From Lysinibacillus odysseyi 34hs-1 = NBRC 100172 (lineage in GTDB: Bacteria > Bacillota > Bacilli > Bacillales_A > Planococcaceae): 64,000 bases of DNA. The stretch spans positions 100,254 to 164,253 of the forward strand of contig NZ_BCVX01000013.1 of NCBI RefSeq assembly GCF_001591965.1. The letters are read 5' to 3'. The notes under the pieces were generated by a model that worked only from the letters and a program-made list of their open reading frames with translations, was not told the DNA's origin and made no database searches. Positions 21,525-30,829 of this stretch are shown piece by piece (within the stretch, counting starts at the first letter, position 1; every line of letters begins with the position of its first letter). The position numbers and the translations under genes are program-made.

Positions 21525-22553
21525 TTATTGCCAATGCTGCTGTGTCGAATAAGGAAACTGCATTGGGGCGCATGGAGATTTTGTTGCGTTTTCAATTTGC
21601 CTAATATCTTCGTAATAACCTTTTACTTGTTCTTCCTTGTCTGGACAAAATGGTCTGCTGGATTCACACACATCAGCCGGCTGGAACATTGATTCGTCAT
21701 CCATCGGTTGATAATACATTGGCTGCTGGTACATTGGGTATTGGTGCATCATCTGGTGACATCCATGTGGCTGGTGATGCATCATCTGGTGACACCCATG
21801 CGGCTGATGGTGCATCATTTGGTGACACCCGTGCGGCTGGTGATGCATCATTGGCTGGCAATCATATACTGGTTGGTACATCGGTTGGCTGCATCCACAA
21901 GGGGATGGGTGGTGCATCATTGGTTGATGATGCATCATTGGCTGCTGGTACATCATTAGCTCGTGGTGCATCATTGGTTGGTGGTGCATCATTGGCTCGT
22001 GATGCATCATTGGTTGAGGGGGCATTTCCTTTTCAAATGACTCCTCTTTAAAAATTATTTTTTCTACAGACTCAACAGCGGGAGACTCTTCGAATATTGG
22101 ATGGGGTACTGGTTGCTGTACTGATTGCTGTACCGGCGCTTGATAGATGGGCTGCTGATAAACAGGCATCTGATAGATTGGCTGTTGATACGTAGGCATG
22201 TAGGCCATCTGGTAAATAGAGGGCATAAAAGCATATGGATTATAAGTTGGTTCTGGCTGTGGCATTGGAGGCGGTAACTCTACCGGCTTCTCCTCTATGT
22301 GCTGTATTTCTTTAGAAGGCTTCCATTCTACTTCCTTCTCCTTCATTTCATGTACTACTTTACTTTTATCCCCTTTGACAACTTCCTTTCCAGTCATTCC
22401 ACTTTTCTCCGGCAGGAAGATTTCCATTCCCGGGACAATATAATCAGGATTCGCTAGTTGCGCATTTAGTCGCTTTAATTCATCAAAACCAATGCCATAC
22501 TGTTTTGCGATCTTCCACAGGGTATCACCCTTTTGCACAATATGAACTCGCAT
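21525..22553 (-). CDS. safA: SafA-like spore coat morphogenetic protein, LysM plus His/Met-rich tail
   Basis: 342 residues starting MRVHIVQKGDTLWKIAKQYG, a single N-terminal LysM domain (about 1-47) that ends IVPGMEIFLPE. A charged linker follows, then a Pro/Gln/Tyr-rich region with repeated YQQPIYQ/YQMPVYQ. A long His/Met-rich tract (about residues 205-320) contains MMHH motifs and three tandem 11-residue HQPHGCHQMMH repeats. B. subtilis SafA has an N-terminal LysM and localises to the cortex/coat interface through SpoVID. The location next to niaR matches. The ATG has AAGGAGG upstream. The C-terminal composition is low complexity and could bind metals; that part is inference. Confidence 0.82.
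   Translation of the reverse strand: MRVHIVQKGDTLWKIAKQYGIGFDELKRLNAQLANPDYIVPGMEIFLPEKSGMTGKEVVKGDKSKVVHEMKEKEVEWKPSKEIQHIEEKPVELPPPMPQPEPTYNPYAFMPSIYQMAYMPTYQQPIYQMPVYQQPIYQAPVQQSVQQPVPHPIFEESPAVESVEKIIFKEESFEKEMPPQPMMHHEPMMHHQPMMHHELMMYQQPMMHHQPMMHHPSPCGCSQPMYQPVYDCQPMMHHQPHGCHQMMHHQPHGCHQMMHHQPHGCHQMMHQYPMYQQPMYYQPMDDESMFQPADVCESSRPFCPDKEEQVKGYYEDIRQIENATKSPCAPMQFPYSTQQHWQ
21744..21842 (-). repeat. Three 33-bp tandem repeats in the safA-like gene
   Basis: Units at 21810-21842, 21777-21809 and 21744-21776 each encode HQPHGCHQMMH. They differ only at a few third positions. The degenerate QPMMHH repeats upstream belong to the same low-complexity region. Confidence 0.9.
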
Positions 22554-22684
22554 GCATTGCCTCCTTTTCTCGCTATAGCATATGCCTATATCTAAAAAAC
22601 GACACAATTTTTGGGCGCAACGACAACTGTCATGATACACTATGCTTACAGGAATTGTTTTTTGACATACAGAGGTGATTATAT

Positions 22685-23212
22685 ATGAAGAAAATGCTTG
22701 GAGAGAAAAGGCGCCTTGAGCTTCTGAACTTATTAAAGCAGCAAAAAAGACCGATTACGGGGACTGATTTGGCAAAGCATGCCAATGTATCACGCCAAGT
22801 TATTGTAAATGACATGAACCTCTTAAAGGCCCGTAATGAACCAATTATGGCAACAAGCCAGGGCTACTTATATATAGAGGAGCAGCGGACAGGGATTTTT
22901 GAGCGGAAAATCGTTTGCATGCATACAGGGGAACAAACACGCGAAGAGTTATATACCATTGTCGATTGTGGCGTTACTATTGAAAATGTTATTGTGGAGC
23001 ATCCGGTATATGGAGAAATTACCGCCTCCATACGCGTTTCTAATCGACTGGAAGCAGATCTCTTTTTAGAAAAATTGGCGGATACGAATGCAAACTTTTT
23101 ATCTACCTTAACAGGCGGTACCCATCTTCATGTTATTTCTGCTCCGAGCGAAGAGCTGTTGGACCGGGCGTCGGACAGACTTAGGGAAAAGGGAATTCTA
23201 GTGGAAAATTAA
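22685..23212 (+). CDS. niaR: Niacin-responsive transcriptional repressor NiaR
   Basis: This repressor of NAD biosynthesis and niacin-uptake genes uses nicotinic acid as co-repressor. The 175-residue product has an N-terminal winged helix-turn-helix (RRLELLNLLKQQKRPITG, then LAKHANVSRQVIVNDMNLL). The C-terminal 3H domain carries the three conserved histidines in VEHPVYGEI, THLHVIS and the preceding region. It diverges from the safA-like gene, as in B. subtilis, where nad genes and safA flank it; no nad genes are seen here. A bidirectional hairpin follows immediately. Confidence 0.93.
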   Translation: MKKMLGEKRRLELLNLLKQQKRPITGTDLAKHANVSRQVIVNDMNLLKARNEPIMATSQGYLYIEEQRTGIFERKIVCMHTGEQTREELYTIVDCGVTIENVIVEHPVYGEITASIRVSNRLEADLFLEKLADTNANFLSTLTGGTHLHVISAPSEELLDRASDRLREKGILVEN

Positions 23213-23250
23213 AAGAGATTGCCATGCTGCGAAGCTGGCAATCTCTTTTA
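23211..23250. terminator. Bidirectional intrinsic terminator between niaR and the Nudix gene
   Basis: AAAAGAGATTGCCA pairs with TGGCAATCTCTTTT around an 11-nt loop, with T-rich and A-rich flanks on either side. It starts at the niaR stop codon and serves niaR on the plus strand and probably the convergent Nudix gene. Confidence 0.85.
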
Positions 23251-23287
23251 TTTCTGTTATATCACTTGCACCCTGTAAAAAAACACC

Positions 23288-23860
23288 TCAGCGAACTGCA
23301 GCCGTCATTTTTTCAACCATTTTGTTATAAATCGGCTTCATATGCTCTTCATTTGAATAATCGTTTAATTGATCAATTGGTATCCAAGCAACGTCGCTGT
23401 TTTCTGCTTCGGCAATATACAGCGCCTGTTTTTCATCCGCTTCGATTAAATACGCTACATTTAAATGGAGATGCGGTGTGATAAATTCTCCATTTTTCAC
23501 ATGTCCTACAACTGTTAACACATCCAAAGAAAAAATATCTGTCGTAACAGGAATCCCTTTGACACCCGTCTCTTCCTCTACTTCCCGCAATGCAACGGCA
23601 AGAAAATCCGTTTCCCCATCAGCATGTCCACCTGTCCAGCTCCACGAATGGTAAATATTATGATGTACCATTAAAGCTTTTGAGCGACCTTTGTTGACGA
23701 CAAACCCCGAGCACGTAATGTGGGCTATAGCATTATTTCTCGTCAATACATCCTCAAATGTATTCAAACATGTCAGTATTACCCGCTGATCAGCCGCTTC
23801 TTGTTCATTATACGGCGAATAGCTCATCAGTTGCTGCTTCCAATCCATATCTGCTGCCAT
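23288..23860 (-). CDS. Nudix hydrolase
   Basis: A 190-residue protein with a complete Nudix box: GGHADGETDFLAVALREV followed by EEETGV (GX5EX7REUXEEXGU, about residues 95-118). It is expected to hydrolyse a nucleoside diphosphate linked to another moiety with Mg2+; the substrate cannot be predicted. It starts 26 bp after the DCC protein gene ends and may share its transcript. Confidence 0.9.
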   Translation of the reverse strand: MAADMDWKQQLMSYSPYNEQEAADQRVILTCLNTFEDVLTRNNAIAHITCSGFVVNKGRSKALMVHHNIYHSWSWTGGHADGETDFLAVALREVEEETGVKGIPVTTDIFSLDVLTVVGHVKNGEFITPHLHLNVAYLIEADEKQALYIAEAENSDVAWIPIDQLNDYSNEEHMKPIYNKMVEKMTAAVR

Positions 23861-23886
23861 CCTTTCATCTTACCCTCTTTATTATA

Positions 23887-24270
23887 TCATGCTAAAAAGC
23901 GGGCACGTTGCTCTTTAGTCGGCAGCATACAGGCATCCTTTTTGCCAAACCATTTATAGCGGTTTTTAGCAAACAGGTCGTACAATGGATCACGTAAAGG
24001 TTTTGGGATAATGATACCTATATATAAAAAGGACCATAACCCCTTCAATCTTTTCGCAATGCGGAGAGCAGCTGTTGATCTTGTATAAGCCATGTCTTCC
24101 TCAATAAGCACAATACTATCAATCCCCTGAAGTTTGTGGCGGGCAACAAGCTCTTGTCCAATGTCACTTTGAAGTGATGCGAACTTAAAAGCACCGTTGT
24201 CCCGCTTCATGATGAATTGCACACTGGCATCACAGAAATTACATATACCGTCAAATAAAATGATTCGCAT
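23887..24270 (-). CDS. DCC-family (DUF393) thiol-disulfide oxidoreductase-like protein
   Basis: A 127-residue protein starting MRIILFDGICNFCD. The DGxCxxC motif (cysteines 10 and 13) defines the DCC family (YuxK-like). The rest fits: FASLQSDIGQEL, SIVLIEE, STAALRIAKRLKG and the C-terminal NRYKWFGK. A redox role is suggested by the paired cysteines but is unproven. It lies 9 bp downstream of pheA in the same direction. Confidence 0.9.
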   Translation of the reverse strand: MRIILFDGICNFCDASVQFIMKRDNGAFKFASLQSDIGQELVARHKLQGIDSIVLIEEDMAYTRSTAALRIAKRLKGLWSFLYIGIIIPKPLRDPLYDLFAKNRYKWFGKKDACMLPTKEQRARFLA

Positions 24271-24279
24271 CTAATCCCC

Positions 24280-25152
24280 TCATTCCGGTGTGTTATATGT
24301 ATAGTATGTACCAAGTGATTTCACGGAGCAACCCAAAGCCCCTAACTCTTCCACAGCTCCTTTCATCATCGGCTCTTCTTCATCTGCCAATACATCGATA
24401 ATAAAGAAGTAATCACCTAATCCAGTTTTGAGCGGGCGTGATTCAATCTTGCTTAAATTCAGCTTTCGCCAAGCGAATACCGATAACACCTGATGAAGTG
24501 CTCCGGAGCCATCTGTTGGCAAGGTCAGCATGAAAGTCGTTTTTGGTCCGCTGCTTGCCCCACCCTTCGTTACTCTCCCATTTTCCTTTGATAAGACAAA
24601 GAATCGTGTATGATTAAAGTGAAAATCATGAATATTCTTTTCTACTATTTCTAGCCCGTACTTTGCTGCTGCAGAAGAATTGCCGATTGCAGCAATGCAT
24701 TCATCCGGAGATTCAGATACGAGCTTTGCCGCTGCAGCAGTAGATGAATACTGATTAAGGGGAACACCGGCAAATTGGTAAAATAAATATTTATGGCATT
24801 GCGCAAGTGCATGCGGATGTGAATAAATAGCTTTTATATCTTTCCAACATGCAGCCTGATTTTTATGTACCATTAAATGCTGCTGAATTTTTGAGAGCAA
24901 TTCCGCTGTCACAAAAAGGTCAGCCTCGTGGAATAGGTAATCTACCGTTAATGGAACAGAGCCCTCTAAAGCATTTTCTACCGGAACAACGGCTAAATCT
25001 ACTTTCCCGTCAGCTACCGCTTCGATGCATTCTGGTATTGTTGTGTAAGGGACCAGCCAGCTTTCAGCAAATAATCCTTTCGTAGCCAAATAAGTAAATG
25101 ATGCTTCCGGTCCTAAATATGCAATTCGCTTTCCCCATTGTTCCTGTAACAT
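24280..25152 (-). CDS. pheA: Prephenate dehydratase
   Basis: It converts prephenate to phenylpyruvate in phenylalanine synthesis. The 290-residue monofunctional enzyme has the dehydratase domain (about 8-190), including YLGPEASFT, VVPVENALEGSV and the catalytic TRFFVL. The regulatory ACT domain (about 205-285) has the Phe-binding ESRPLKTGLGDYFF. It is preceded by an ACT-domain regulator gene and a terminator. Confidence 0.96.
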   Translation of the reverse strand: MLQEQWGKRIAYLGPEASFTYLATKGLFAESWLVPYTTIPECIEAVADGKVDLAVVPVENALEGSVPLTVDYLFHEADLFVTAELLSKIQQHLMVHKNQAACWKDIKAIYSHPHALAQCHKYLFYQFAGVPLNQYSSTAAAAKLVSESPDECIAAIGNSSAAAKYGLEIVEKNIHDFHFNHTRFFVLSKENGRVTKGGASSGPKTTFMLTLPTDGSGALHQVLSVFAWRKLNLSKIESRPLKTGLGDYFFIIDVLADEEEPMMKGAVEELGALGCSVKSLGTYYTYNTPE

Positions 25153-25201
25153 TTTACAGCCTCCAACCCTATTATTTCTAAATCTTCAGTTAATAACAAC
25201 T

Positions 25202-25231
25202 AAAAAAGAGGGAGCGCGTGCTTGCGCTCCT
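25202..25231 (-). terminator. Intrinsic terminator between the ACT-domain gene and pheA
   Basis: GGAGCGC/GCGCTCC hairpin followed by a C then U-rich tail on the minus strand, just past the ACT-domain gene stop. pheA may depend on readthrough or on its own promoter within the following 50 bp. Confidence 0.8.
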
Positions 25232-25237
25232 GACTTT

Positions 25238-25693
25238 TTATAAGGCGCCGGAACTGATCACTTCCGCAGATTCTACGAAATCCAGTCTCTTTAACGTTTG
25301 CATCCATTCATCCAGCTCATGAATCATACTCGTGACATCAAGCGATAATGTAACATTCGCCCGTCCCTGAATCGGGATTGTCTGGTGAATTGTCAATACG
25401 TTACAATGTGCTTCCGATACGAGCTCCAGCAGTTTTGCCAAGGCCCCTTTTCGGTCCTGCAATTGAATAAAGACGGTTAGTATACGTTCCTGCACAATGG
25501 AGTGGAAGGGAAAAACAGCATCACGATATTTATAAAAGGCGCTCCTTGATAAATCCACTTCTTTAACAGCGTCCCATATAGAGGCGACCTGCCCACTTTG
25601 AAGAAGCTGCTTCGCTTCTAATGTTTTTTGCATCGCGTCTGTCAGTACATCTTCACGTACTAAATAATACCGTTGATTTGCAACGTTTTTCAT
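25238..25693 (-). CDS. pheB: ACT domain-containing protein PheB
   Basis: A 151-residue protein with an N-terminal helical region (REDVLTDAMQKTLEAKQLL, then IWDAVKEVDLSRSAFYKYRDAV, which looks like a helix-turn-helix). A C-terminal ACT domain (about 70-145) follows. This matches the Firmicutes PheB family, located between obg and pheA in B. subtilis. It is thought to be a regulatory partner in aromatic amino acid synthesis; older annotations as chorismate mutase are not supported by motifs. Confidence 0.9.
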   Translation of the reverse strand: MKNVANQRYYLVREDVLTDAMQKTLEAKQLLQSGQVASIWDAVKEVDLSRSAFYKYRDAVFPFHSIVQERILTVFIQLQDRKGALAKLLELVSEAHCNVLTIHQTIPIQGRANVTLSLDVTSMIHELDEWMQTLKRLDFVESAEVISSGAL

Positions 25694-25717
25694 ACTCTTC
25701 CCTCCAAAGCTAAAACC

Positions 25718-27007
25718 TTAATCAATAAATTCAAATTCAAATTCTAACAAACGGACTATATCGCCATCTTGTGCGCCGCGTTCACGAAGTGCCTCGTCAA
25801 CTCCCATCGCGCGCAGCTGACGTGCAAAGCGGCGGATGCCGTCTTCACGGCTGAAGTCCGTCATTTTGAATAAACGCTCGATTGAACCGCCGGAAAGGAC
25901 AAATGCACCGTCGTCATCACGTGTAATCTCGAAATTATCCTTCTTCGATTCATGTTTATAAAGAACTGTTGCATCCGATTCTTCCTCTGTAATTTCATGA
26001 AGCTGGAATTCAGGTGTTACTTCCAATAAATCGGCTATTTCAAATAGCAATGGCTTCAGCCCTTGTCGGGAAACTGCGGAAATCGGGAAAATTTTGACGT
26101 CCTCTTTTATCTTCTTCTTGAACTCTTCCAAGTTTTCTTCAGCACCAGGCATATCCATTTTGTTTGCTACGATAATTTGCGGACGTTCTGTTAAACGCAG
26201 ATTGTACTCTTCCAGTTCTTTATTAATTGTTACGTAATCATCATAAGGATCCCGGCCTTCCATACCGCTCATATCAATCACATGGACGATAACACGCGTA
26301 CGCTCAATATGGCGCAGGAACTGCATACCAAGACCGACACCCTGGTGAGCCCCTTCAATCAGCCCCGGCAGGTCAGCCATTGCAAAGCTCCGGCCGTCTT
26401 CCGTTTCCACCATTCCTAAGTTCGGTACGATTGTTGTAAAGTGATACGCGCCGATTTTCGGCTTCGCTGCCGATACAACAGAAAGTAGTGTTGATTTCCC
26501 GACAGAAGGGAAACCTACTAACCCTACATCTGCCAGCACCTTAAGCTCCAGGATGACATCCAGCTCCTGACCCGGCTCTCCTTTTTCAGCAAGCTCCGGC
26601 GCTGGGTTGGCCGGAGTCGCAAAACGTGAATTCCCACGGCCGCCGCGGCCTGCTTTTGCGATAACCGCGCGCTGGCCATCTTCCACAAGATCTGCAATAA
26701 CGGCATTTGTTTCTGCATTGATTACTACTGTTCCAGGCGGTACCTTCACGATTAAATCTTCCGAACGGCGTCCATGCATTCCTTTACTCATACCATGTTC
26801 GCCACGCTCTGCTTTGAAGTGGCGTTTATAGCGGAAGTCCATCAATGTGCGAAGACCTTCATCTACTACAAACACAACGTTCCCGCCATGTCCTCCGTCT
26901 CCACCTGCTGGTCCGCCATTTGGTACATATTTTTCGCGGCGGAATGCAACCATTCCATCTCCGCCGTCCCCACCTTTAACATATATCTTTACGTGATCGA
27001 CAAACAT
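25718..27007 (-). CDS. obg: Obg/CgtA GTPase
   Basis: An essential ribosome-associated GTPase linked to 50S assembly, stress and sporulation initiation. The 429-residue product has the glycine-rich Obg domain (1-158, [20 protein letters not shown]). The G domain has G1 [10 protein letters not shown]3 DLPGLIEGA and G4 ANKMD. A C-terminal OCT domain follows. ATG at 27007 (MFVDHV) is used because GGGAGTGG precedes it; a GTG three codons upstream is the alternative. Its start overlaps the spo0B stop by one base (TAATG), indicating translational coupling. Confidence 0.98.
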   Translation of the reverse strand: MFVDHVKIYVKGGDGGDGMVAFRREKYVPNGGPAGGDGGHGGNVVFVVDEGLRTLMDFRYKRHFKAERGEHGMSKGMHGRRSEDLIVKVPPGTVVINAETNAVIADLVEDGQRAVIAKAGRGGRGNSRFATPANPAPELAEKGEPGQELDVILELKVLADVGLVGFPSVGKSTLLSVVSAAKPKIGAYHFTTIVPNLGMVETEDGRSFAMADLPGLIEGAHQGVGLGMQFLRHIERTRVIVHVIDMSGMEGRDPYDDYVTINKELEEYNLRLTERPQIIVANKMDMPGAEENLEEFKKKIKEDVKIFPISAVSRQGLKPLLFEIADLLEVTPEFQLHEITEEESDATVLYKHESKKDNFEITRDDDGAFVLSGGSIERLFKMTDFSREDGIRRFARQLRAMGVDEALRERGAQDGDIVRLLEFEFEFID

Positions 27008-27534
27008 TACTTCCACTCCCTATTTTGCATTACTATTTTAAACGAAGCCGCTGTCTGTTCCAGCGTCTCTACATAGAATGCTTCCGTTTCTTTATGAAAA
27101 TGCGGGATTTCTGTAAAGCTTCCCGTAAAATGAACGGTTACTTTCCATACATCCGCAGCACCTGCAACTTCGATTTTTAAATATTGCTCCGAAAAAACAT
27201 CTAATCGCTCATGCACATGAATAATTGTCTCTTCCAAGTATTGAACAATCGGCTTGTCCCACTGTTCGTTTAAAGATTCCGTTACATAGCTTGATAGGGT
27301 AATCAAAAATTCTGGGTAACGCCATTTTAACGTTTGTAAAAACTCAACCGCTTCTGGCCATCCGATTTTCCCCAAACCTGAAAACTGCTGGCATTGCAAA
27401 GAGATCTCATCAATAAGCTCCTTTGCTTCCTCCACACGTCCAAGGTCCAGATTCATTTTAATCAAATGAAGCTGATTCAAAAAATCATGATTTGTAAAGC
27501 GTAATACATCTTTTACCGTCAACGATTGCCCCAT
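27007..27534 (-). CDS. spo0B: Sporulation initiation phosphotransferase B
   Basis: This is the phosphorelay intermediate that passes phosphate from Spo0F to Spo0A. The roughly 175-residue protein has the helical-hairpin signature [19 protein letters not shown]; the His in NHDFLN (residue 16 from my start) is the phosphorylation site. A C-terminal GHKL-like domain follows without clear ATP-binding boxes, as expected. ATG at 27534 has a GGGGTGAG-type site; an in-frame GTG lies 12 nt upstream. The spo0B-obg overlap is the classic Bacillus arrangement. Confidence 0.9.
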   Translation of the reverse strand: MGQSLTVKDVLRFTNHDFLNQLHLIKMNLDLGRVEEAKELIDEISLQCQQFSGLGKIGWPEAVEFLQTLKWRYPEFLITLSSYVTESLNEQWDKPIVQYLEETIIHVHERLDVFSEQYLKIEVAGAADVWKVTVHFTGSFTEIPHFHKETEAFYVETLEQTAASFKIVMQNREWK

Positions 27535-27653
27535 ACCTTCACTCACCCCACTACTGTTATCTTACATAGTATAACAATTTTTCATCTATATTTCCTTTAA
27601 AACGTTATACTTGGAACATTCCAATAATCCATGCAGAGCAGTCTGCCTTTTCT

Positions 27654-27691
27654 CAAAAAAAAGTAGACAAAGTCAAAACGACTTTGTCTAC
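27654..27691 (-). terminator. Intrinsic terminator after rpmA
   Basis: GTAGACAAAGTC/GACTTTGTCTAC, a perfect 12-bp stem, with U-runs on both sides. It ends the rplU-prp-rpmA operon and would also work on the plus strand. Confidence 0.92.
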
Positions 27692-27698
27692 GTTTTTT

Positions 27699-28357
<659 letters not shown>

Positions 28358-28365
28358 CTCACAAA

Positions 28366-28674
28366 TTAAGCGTTGATTGCTTCAACAACTAATTTAGTGT
28401 ATGGTTGACGGTGACCTTGTTTACGACGGTAGTTTTTCTTCGCTTTTAATTTGAAAACAGTAATTTTCTTTTGCTTGCCTTCTTTCACAACTTTCGCTGT
28501 TACAGTAGCGCCAGCAACAGTTGGAGCACCAACTTTAACTGTTTCTCCACCTACGAATAAAACTTTGTCAAAAGTAACGATTTCGTCAGCAGCTACACCT
28601 AGTTTTTCAACGTAGATTTCTTGACCTGCTTCAACTTTGATTTGTTTACCACCAGTTTCGATAATTGCGTACAT
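28366..28674 (-). CDS. rplU: 50S ribosomal protein L21
   Basis: A primary 23S rRNA-binding protein of 102 residues. The start [18 protein letters not shown] and the C-terminus [17 protein letters not shown] are canonical. It is the first gene of rplU-prp-rpmA. An L21 leader RNA and a strong sigma-A promoter lie upstream. Confidence 0.98.
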   Translation of the reverse strand: MYAIIETGGKQIKVEAGQEIYVEKLGVAADEIVTFDKVLFVGGETVKVGAPTVAGATVTAKVVKEGKQKKITVFKLKAKKNYRRKQGHRQPYTKLVVEAINA

Positions 28675-28684
28675 TAAAATGCAC

Positions 28685-28787
28685 CTCCTCTAATAAACTA
28701 AGACTCGCCTGTTATTGAAAGGTGGCCGCATTCGCGACTCTTAGGCACCTTGCCAGTGCGGTTGTAGCGGGTGCTACAAACAATAAC
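28685..28787 (-). ncRNA. Ribosomal protein L21 leader
   Basis: About 100 nt of structured leader precedes rplU. It contains GC-rich inverted segments such as GTAGCACCCGC/GCGGTTGTAGC-like complementary tracts and ACTGGCAAGGTGCC. The position and character fit the L21 leader family of Bacilli, thought to mediate autoregulation by L21. I recognise it by position and composition and have not aligned it. Confidence 0.65.
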
Positions 28788-28793
28788 ATTAAA

Positions 28794-28822
28794 ATACTAC
28801 CACGCTCCGCGTTTCAAGTCAA
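28794..28822 (-). promoter_or_regulatory. Sigma-A promoter of rplU-prp-rpmA
   Basis: TTGACT (28817-28822), a 17-nt spacer and TAGTAT (28794-28799) on the minus strand. The -35 box sits inside the last codons of spoIVFB. Confidence 0.82.
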
Positions 28823-29428
28823 CCGATTCATTACAACTTTTTCAAATGCTGAACGGTACTTACGGAATCTCCATTCCCCCATTACTTCGCTCCATAGTAA
28901 GAGACTTAACACAGCTAGGAAAATAGATTGTGGTAGCATTAGTAATATTACTACCACTATTATAGTGATAAAAATCAACGAGAGTGAAATATAATACTCG
29001 TATATCTTTTTCTTTGGGTTCATTTTCAACAAAAAATTACATAAAATCTGCCCTCCATCAAGCGGATAAATCGGGAGCAGATTCACAAGAAGAAGTGTCA
29101 GCTGAATAAAGGCAAATTCCTTCTGAACGATAGTAGGTATAAATGGGCTTCCTGCATAGGCAATCAGCGTAAACAGAGGCCCCCCTATTGCAATCCACAT
29201 AAGGGAAGTATAAGAAGGGGCCTGTCCTGTCGGGAATTGTATATTCGCTCCAAAAGGCAGCATCGTAACCCTTCTCACTTTTACCCCGCGAAGCCATGCA
29301 AAAAGAAGATGGCCCGCCTCGTGCCAAAGCAAAGACACGAGGACAAGGAAATAGTACGCTATATGTCCACTCAATGCCCATATAAGCAGCATTGCTAAAA
29401 ATACCGGATGGATTCTTATATTAACCAT
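28814..29428 (-). CDS. spoIVFB: Stage IV sporulation intramembrane metalloprotease SpoIVFB
   Basis: A site-2 protease that cleaves pro-sigma-K in the mother-cell membrane of the forespore. The 204-residue polytopic protein has the zinc motif HEAGH (residues 36-40) and the third-ligand motif NLLPIYPLDGGQIL. It overlaps the spoIVFA 3' end by 8 bp, so the two are translationally coupled. It is somewhat shorter than the B. subtilis protein (about 288 residues) and lacks its long C-terminal region. Confidence 0.93.
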   Translation of the reverse strand: MVNIRIHPVFLAMLLIWALSGHIAYYFLVLVSLLWHEAGHLLFAWLRGVKVRRVTMLPFGANIQFPTGQAPSYTSLMWIAIGGPLFTLIAYAGSPFIPTIVQKEFAFIQLTLLLVNLLPIYPLDGGQILCNFLLKMNPKKKIYEYYISLSLIFITIIVVVILLMLPQSIFLAVLSLLLWSEVMGEWRFRKYRSAFEKVVMNRLT

Positions 29429-29951
29429 ATTGCTTTAGCCATTCAACTGTTTCTTCCAAGCTTAGTACCCGTCCGTTTTTTTCAATTTGGATAAATAATT
29501 CTCCCGCTTCCTTTACCCCGATAACCTCACCAGGTGCGACCGTGCTATACGGCAAATGATAAAAATCATTAATAAACCCAAACGTCACACTATACCCATC
29601 GTCATAAGCAACTGACAGGACCTTTCCTGTTCTCGCCGTATGTCCTGTATATACAATGACACCCGATTGCGTAGCCGTAATCGTCAACGGCTCCTCATAG
29701 GCGAGCATGAACCCTTTATCATACCGTTTGATCGCTACAAATTTTACGAGCTCTCCCTTTGAAGTCGAGGCAACCTCCACCAGCTCTTCTTTCGAAAATA
29801 ACTCGCTTACTGTATGTCTCATCATTGTCATATGCTCTGTGCTATAAACAATTCGTGTTATCATATGCCTTACCGATTCATTGGAACTGTTCAAACCGAC
29901 ATAAATGACAACGCATAGAATAAGCGAGGTAAGCCATTGCCATGCTTTCAT
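29421..29951 (-). CDS. spoIVFA: Stage IV sporulation protein SpoIVFA (M23-like)
   Basis: The inhibitor and scaffold for SpoIVFB in the sigma-K checkpoint. The 176-residue protein has an N-terminal transmembrane helix (WLTSLILCVVIYVGL) and a degenerate M23/LytM domain (GVIVYTG, GYSVTFGFINDF, APGEVIGV). Zinc ligands are absent, as in other SpoIVFA. It is shorter than the B. subtilis protein (about 264) at the N-terminal side. CATATGATA at 29969-29977 may be a mother-cell sigma -10. Confidence 0.88.
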   Translation of the reverse strand: MKAWQWLTSLILCVVIYVGLNSSNESVRHMITRIVYSTEHMTMMRHTVSELFSKEELVEVASTSKGELVKFVAIKRYDKGFMLAYEEPLTITATQSGVIVYTGHTARTGKVLSVAYDDGYSVTFGFINDFYHLPYSTVAPGEVIGVKEAGELFIQIEKNGRVLSLEETVEWLKQYG

Positions 29952-29985
29952 GTCACCATCCTTTTTATTATCATATGTCAGTAAG

Positions 29986-30023
29986 TGAAAAAAAACGCCC
30001 TTTAGCTTATCACTAAAGGACGG
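29986..30023 (-). terminator. Intrinsic terminator after minD
   Basis: CCGTCCTTTAG pairs with CTAAAGGGCG and is followed by at least seven U residues on the minus strand. It closes the mreBCD-minCD operon before spoIVFA. Confidence 0.88.
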
Positions 30024-30030
30024 TTCCTAT

Positions 30031-30828
30031 TTATTTTGAAAAAATGGACTTCAATCTTGCAAAAACACCTTTGGATTCTTCCTCTAGCTTCATAAGAGGA
30101 ACAGATTCACCCAAAATTCTTCTGGCAATATTCCGGTAGCCAAGAGACGCCTTATTATTCGGATCCATTACAATAGGCTCCCCTTTGTTAGAAGAGCTGA
30201 TGACATCTTCACTATCTATGACAATACCAAGCAAGTCGATCGATAGGTGTGACGTTACTTCTGTAATATCCATTGTATCGCCGCTATCCATCAAATGCTT
30301 CCGGATACGATTGATAATCAGCTTTGGTGCACCGATTGCTTCCTGTTCGAGCAACCCAATGATCCGATCGGCATCACGTACAGCAGAAATTTCAGGGGTC
30401 GTTACGACGATTGCCTGATCCGCACCGGCAACCGCATTTTTATATCCCTGCTCAATACCTGCAGGACAGTCAATTAACACATAGTCAAATTCTTGTTTTA
30501 AGCCTTCAATCAGACTCTTCATCTGCTCTGCATTTACTGCATTTTTGTCGGTCGTTTGAGCAGCTGGTAATAAAAATAGTTTGTCATCAACACGCTTATC
30601 CTTCACAAGCGCCTGGTGCGGCTTACAGCGGCCTTCAATTACATCGACTAGATCATAAATAATACGGTTTTCCAGACCTAGTACAACGTCCAGATTCCGA
30701 AGGCCGATATCAGTATCTACTAAACATACTTTTTTCCCTTGAAGAGCCAATGCAGTTCCAAGATTAGCAGTTGTAGTTGTTTTACCGACCCCGCCTTTAC
30801 CTGAAGTTATTACGATTGCTTCACCCAC
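30031..30828 (-). CDS. minD: Septum site-determining ATPase MinD
   Basis: A membrane-associated ParA-family ATPase that recruits MinC and places the division site. The 265-residue product has the deviant Walker A GKGGVGKTT, the switch motifs DTDIGLRNLD and IDCPAGIE, and a C-terminal amphipathic membrane-targeting helix (FARLKSIFSK). It lies 1 bp after minC. Confidence 0.98.
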   Translation of the reverse strand: MGEAIVITSGKGGVGKTTTTANLGTALALQGKKVCLVDTDIGLRNLDVVLGLENRIIYDLVDVIEGRCKPHQALVKDKRVDDKLFLLPAAQTTDKNAVNAEQMKSLIEGLKQEFDYVLIDCPAGIEQGYKNAVAGADQAIVVTTPEISAVRDADRIIGLLEQEAIGAPKLIINRIRKHLMDSGDTMDITEVTSHLSIDLLGIVIDSEDVISSSNKGEPIVMDPNNKASLGYRNIARRILGESVPLMKLEEESKGVFARLKSIFSK

Positions 30829-30829
30829 A

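Noticed and set aside
21744..21842. 33-bp repeats considered as a CRISPR array
   Set aside because: Units are directly contiguous with no spacers and are in frame within a LysM protein gene.
28722..28994. 90-codon plus-strand frame across the L21 leader
   Set aside because: Antisense to the leader RNA and the spoIVFB 3' end, without a ribosome-binding site.
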